DNA of 64,000 bases, taken from contig NZ_AQHN01000011.1 in assembly GCF_000359745.1 (NCBI RefSeq), forward strand, positions 62,001-126,000, read 5' to 3'. Positions 62,767 through 64,000 of the stretch are shown here, piece after piece (the first letter of the stretch is position 1; every line of letters starts with the position of its first letter). This stretch comes from Rhizobium freirei PRF 81. GTDB taxonomy: Bacteria > Pseudomonadota > Alphaproteobacteria > Rhizobiales > Rhizobiaceae. Under the pieces are notes generated by a model. That model ran no database searches, had not been told where the DNA came from, and worked only from the letters and a program-made list of their open reading frames with translations. The position numbers and the translations under genes were made by a program.

Positions 62767-64000
62767 ATGACAATGAATGACAAGCCCAAGCGGCCTGGGT
62801 CGAAACCCTTTAGCGGCGACAAGAAGACGATAAAGCGCGATGGCGCGAAACCGGCAAAGGCCTCTGCCGCCGGTGTGGCGGCTGAAGCGGCGGCCGGAGA
62901 TGGAAAGGCCGAGCGCATTTCCAAGGTGATGGCACGCGCCGGCGTGGCTTCGCGCCGCGACATCGAGCGCATGATCATGGACGGACGCGTCACGCTGAAC
63001 GGCGTGCTGCTTGATACGCCCGTGGTCAACGTGACCCTTTCCGACAAGATTGAGGTCGATGGCGTGCCGATCCGCGGCATCGAACGCACGCGTCTGTGGC
63101 TCTATCACAAGCCGGCCGGTCTGGTGACCACCAATGCCGATCCGGAAGGGCGCCCGACCGTTTTCGACAATCTGCCGGAAGACCTGCCGCGTGTCATGTC
63201 GATCGGCCGCCTCGACATCAATACCGAAGGTCTGCTGCTGCTGACCAATGACGGTGGCCTGGCACGCGTTCTCGAATTGCCGACGACCGGCTGGCTGCGC
63301 CGCTATCGCGTCCGTGCCCATGGCGAGATCGATCAGGAAGCGCTCGACAAGCTGAAGGAAGGCATTGCCGTCGACGGCGTGCTCTACGGCTCGATCGAAG
63401 CGACGCTCGACCGCACGCAAGGGTCCAACGTCTGGATCACCATGGGCCTGCGCGAAGGTAAGAACCGTGAAATCAAGAATGTGCTCGGCGCGCTTGGCCT
63501 TGAGGTCAACCGCCTGATCCGCATTTCCTACGGCCCGTTCCAGCTCGGCGAGCTGCCGGAAGGCCGTGTGCTCGAGGTGCGCGGCCGCACGCTGCGCGAT
63601 CAGCTCGGTCCGCGCCTGGTCGAAGATGCCAAGGCGAATTTTGAAGCACCGCTCTATAATGCTCCGGCTGTCGCCGATGCAGAAGAGGCGGAGGCTAAGC
63701 CTGTGCGCGCGGCCAAGGAGGAGCGCCTGCGTCGCGAGCGTCCCGAAGACAAGCGCGAGCGCGCCCTGAGCCGCCTGGACACCAAGCGCGACGACCGTCG
63801 AGATGAGGGGCGCCGCGAAGGCGGCCGCAAGGATGATGATCGGCCGAAGCATCAGCCGGCTGGCCCCCGCCGCAGCGCCAACGTCTGGATGGCGCCCGGC
63901 GCCCGTCCGCTCGGCGAAAAGGCAGCTGCAAAGGCGGCCAAGAATGCAAGGACCGCCGCAAAGCGCGGCGAGCCGGAACGCCCGCAGCGCAGCGGCTTCG
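62767..64000 (+). CDS. rluB: 23S rRNA pseudouridine synthase RluB-like, cut by the window end
   Basis: An RsuA/RluB-family pseudouridine synthase isomerises a uridine in rRNA. The reading frame from 62767 stays open to the end of the window (411 codons). Residues 35-120 hold an S4 RNA-binding domain (KAERISKVMARAGVASRRDIERMIMDGRVTLNG). The catalytic region has IGRLDINTEGLLLLTNDGGLA, with the catalytic Asp in GRLD, and EGKNREIKNVLGALGL. The C-terminal part beyond about residue 290 is rich in Lys, Arg and Glu and looks disordered, much longer than in E. coli RluB. ATG at 62767 or 62773 could be the start; no clear ribosome-binding site. Confidence 0.88.
   Translation, partial: MTMNDKPKRPGSKPFSGDKKTIKRDGAKPAKASAAGVAAEAAAGDGKAERISKVMARAGVASRRDIERMIMDGRVTLNGVLLDTPVVNVTLSDKIEVDGVPIRGIERTRLWLYHKPAGLVTTNADPEGRPTVFDNLPEDLPRVMSIGRLDINTEGLLLLTNDGGLARVLELPTTGWLRRYRVRAHGEIDQEALDKLKEGIAVDGVLYGSIEATLDRTQGSNVWITMGLREGKNREIKNVLGALGLEVNRLIRISYGPFQLGELPEGRVLEVRGRTLRDQLGPRLVEDAKANFEAPLYNAPAVADAEEAEAKPVRAAKEERLRRERPEDKRERALSRLDTKRDDRRDEGRREGGRKDDDRPKHQPAGPRRSANVWMAPGARPLGEKAAAKAAKNARTAAKRGEPERPQRSGF

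Overview
The window is a stretch of core chromosome from an alphaproteobacterium of the Rhizobiaceae, most likely Rhizobium sensu stricto. The evidence is the high-GC codon use, the mctSR-mctP monocarboxylate transport locus, a lipid A oxidase-like outer membrane protein, the glcDEF and hisS-hisZ-hisG operons, three mosaic palindromic elements of the rhizobial RIME type, and further rhizobial dispersed repeats. I saw no phage, transposase, CRISPR array, toxin-antitoxin pair, tRNA or rRNA.

Layout. Positions 1-5 kb hold a 5'-truncated Ppx/GppA phosphatase overlapping rlmE, a VOC protein, and a divergent MFS exporter/metallo-beta-lactamase pair with a striking tandem operator-like repeat between them. 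Positions 5-10 kb hold a secreted alpha/beta hydrolase, a membrane-embedded AraC regulator and guaB followed by two small membrane proteins. Positions 10-21.7 kb hold a Tat-exported dienelactone hydrolase-like protein, TetR and LysR regulators, a DUF1127 protein, an ABC-F ATPase with a possible leader ORF, an aldo/keto reductase, a LysR/Old Yellow Enzyme divergon, a DUF937 protein and glutamate-cysteine ligase. Positions 21.9-29.5 kb hold a LysE exporter, rsmE, a Pit phosphate transporter, a Nudix hydrolase, a LysR gene followed by a divergent S-adenosylhomocysteinase paralogue, a macrodomain protein and another LysR. Positions 29.7-33.9 kb hold the glycolate oxidase operon glcDEF. Positions 34-43.4 kb hold cell-envelope genes (LpxQ-like barrel, two L,D-transpeptidases), tag, a HAD hydrolase, an aldo/keto reductase, an MDR oxidoreductase/LysR divergon and a 2'-5' RNA ligase-like protein. 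Positions 43.5-47 kb hold hisS-hisZ-hisG. Positions 47-52 kb hold DoxX, a GST, an unknown gene and groESL with a CIRCE operator. Positions 52.2-64 kb hold a HAD hydrolase, ribF, mctS-mctR, a DUF3311 protein, mctP, ileS, a lipoprotein, tadA and the start of an rluB-like pseudouridine synthase cut by the window end.

How the genes work together. Most are housekeeping: translation (rlmE, rsmE, hisS, ileS, tadA, rluB), nucleotide, cofactor and histidine synthesis (guaB, ribF, hisZG), glutathione (gshA, GST), proteostasis (groESL) and C2/C3 acid use (glcDEF, mctSR-mctP). Around these sit many small regulator-enzyme pairs, typical of a soil bacterium. I found no convincing new multi-gene system. The most unusual items are an exact-period 105-bp tandem duplication of the groEL 3' end, a S-adenosylhomocysteinase paralogue with altered catalytic aspartates, and several clean palindromes that look like undescribed operators.
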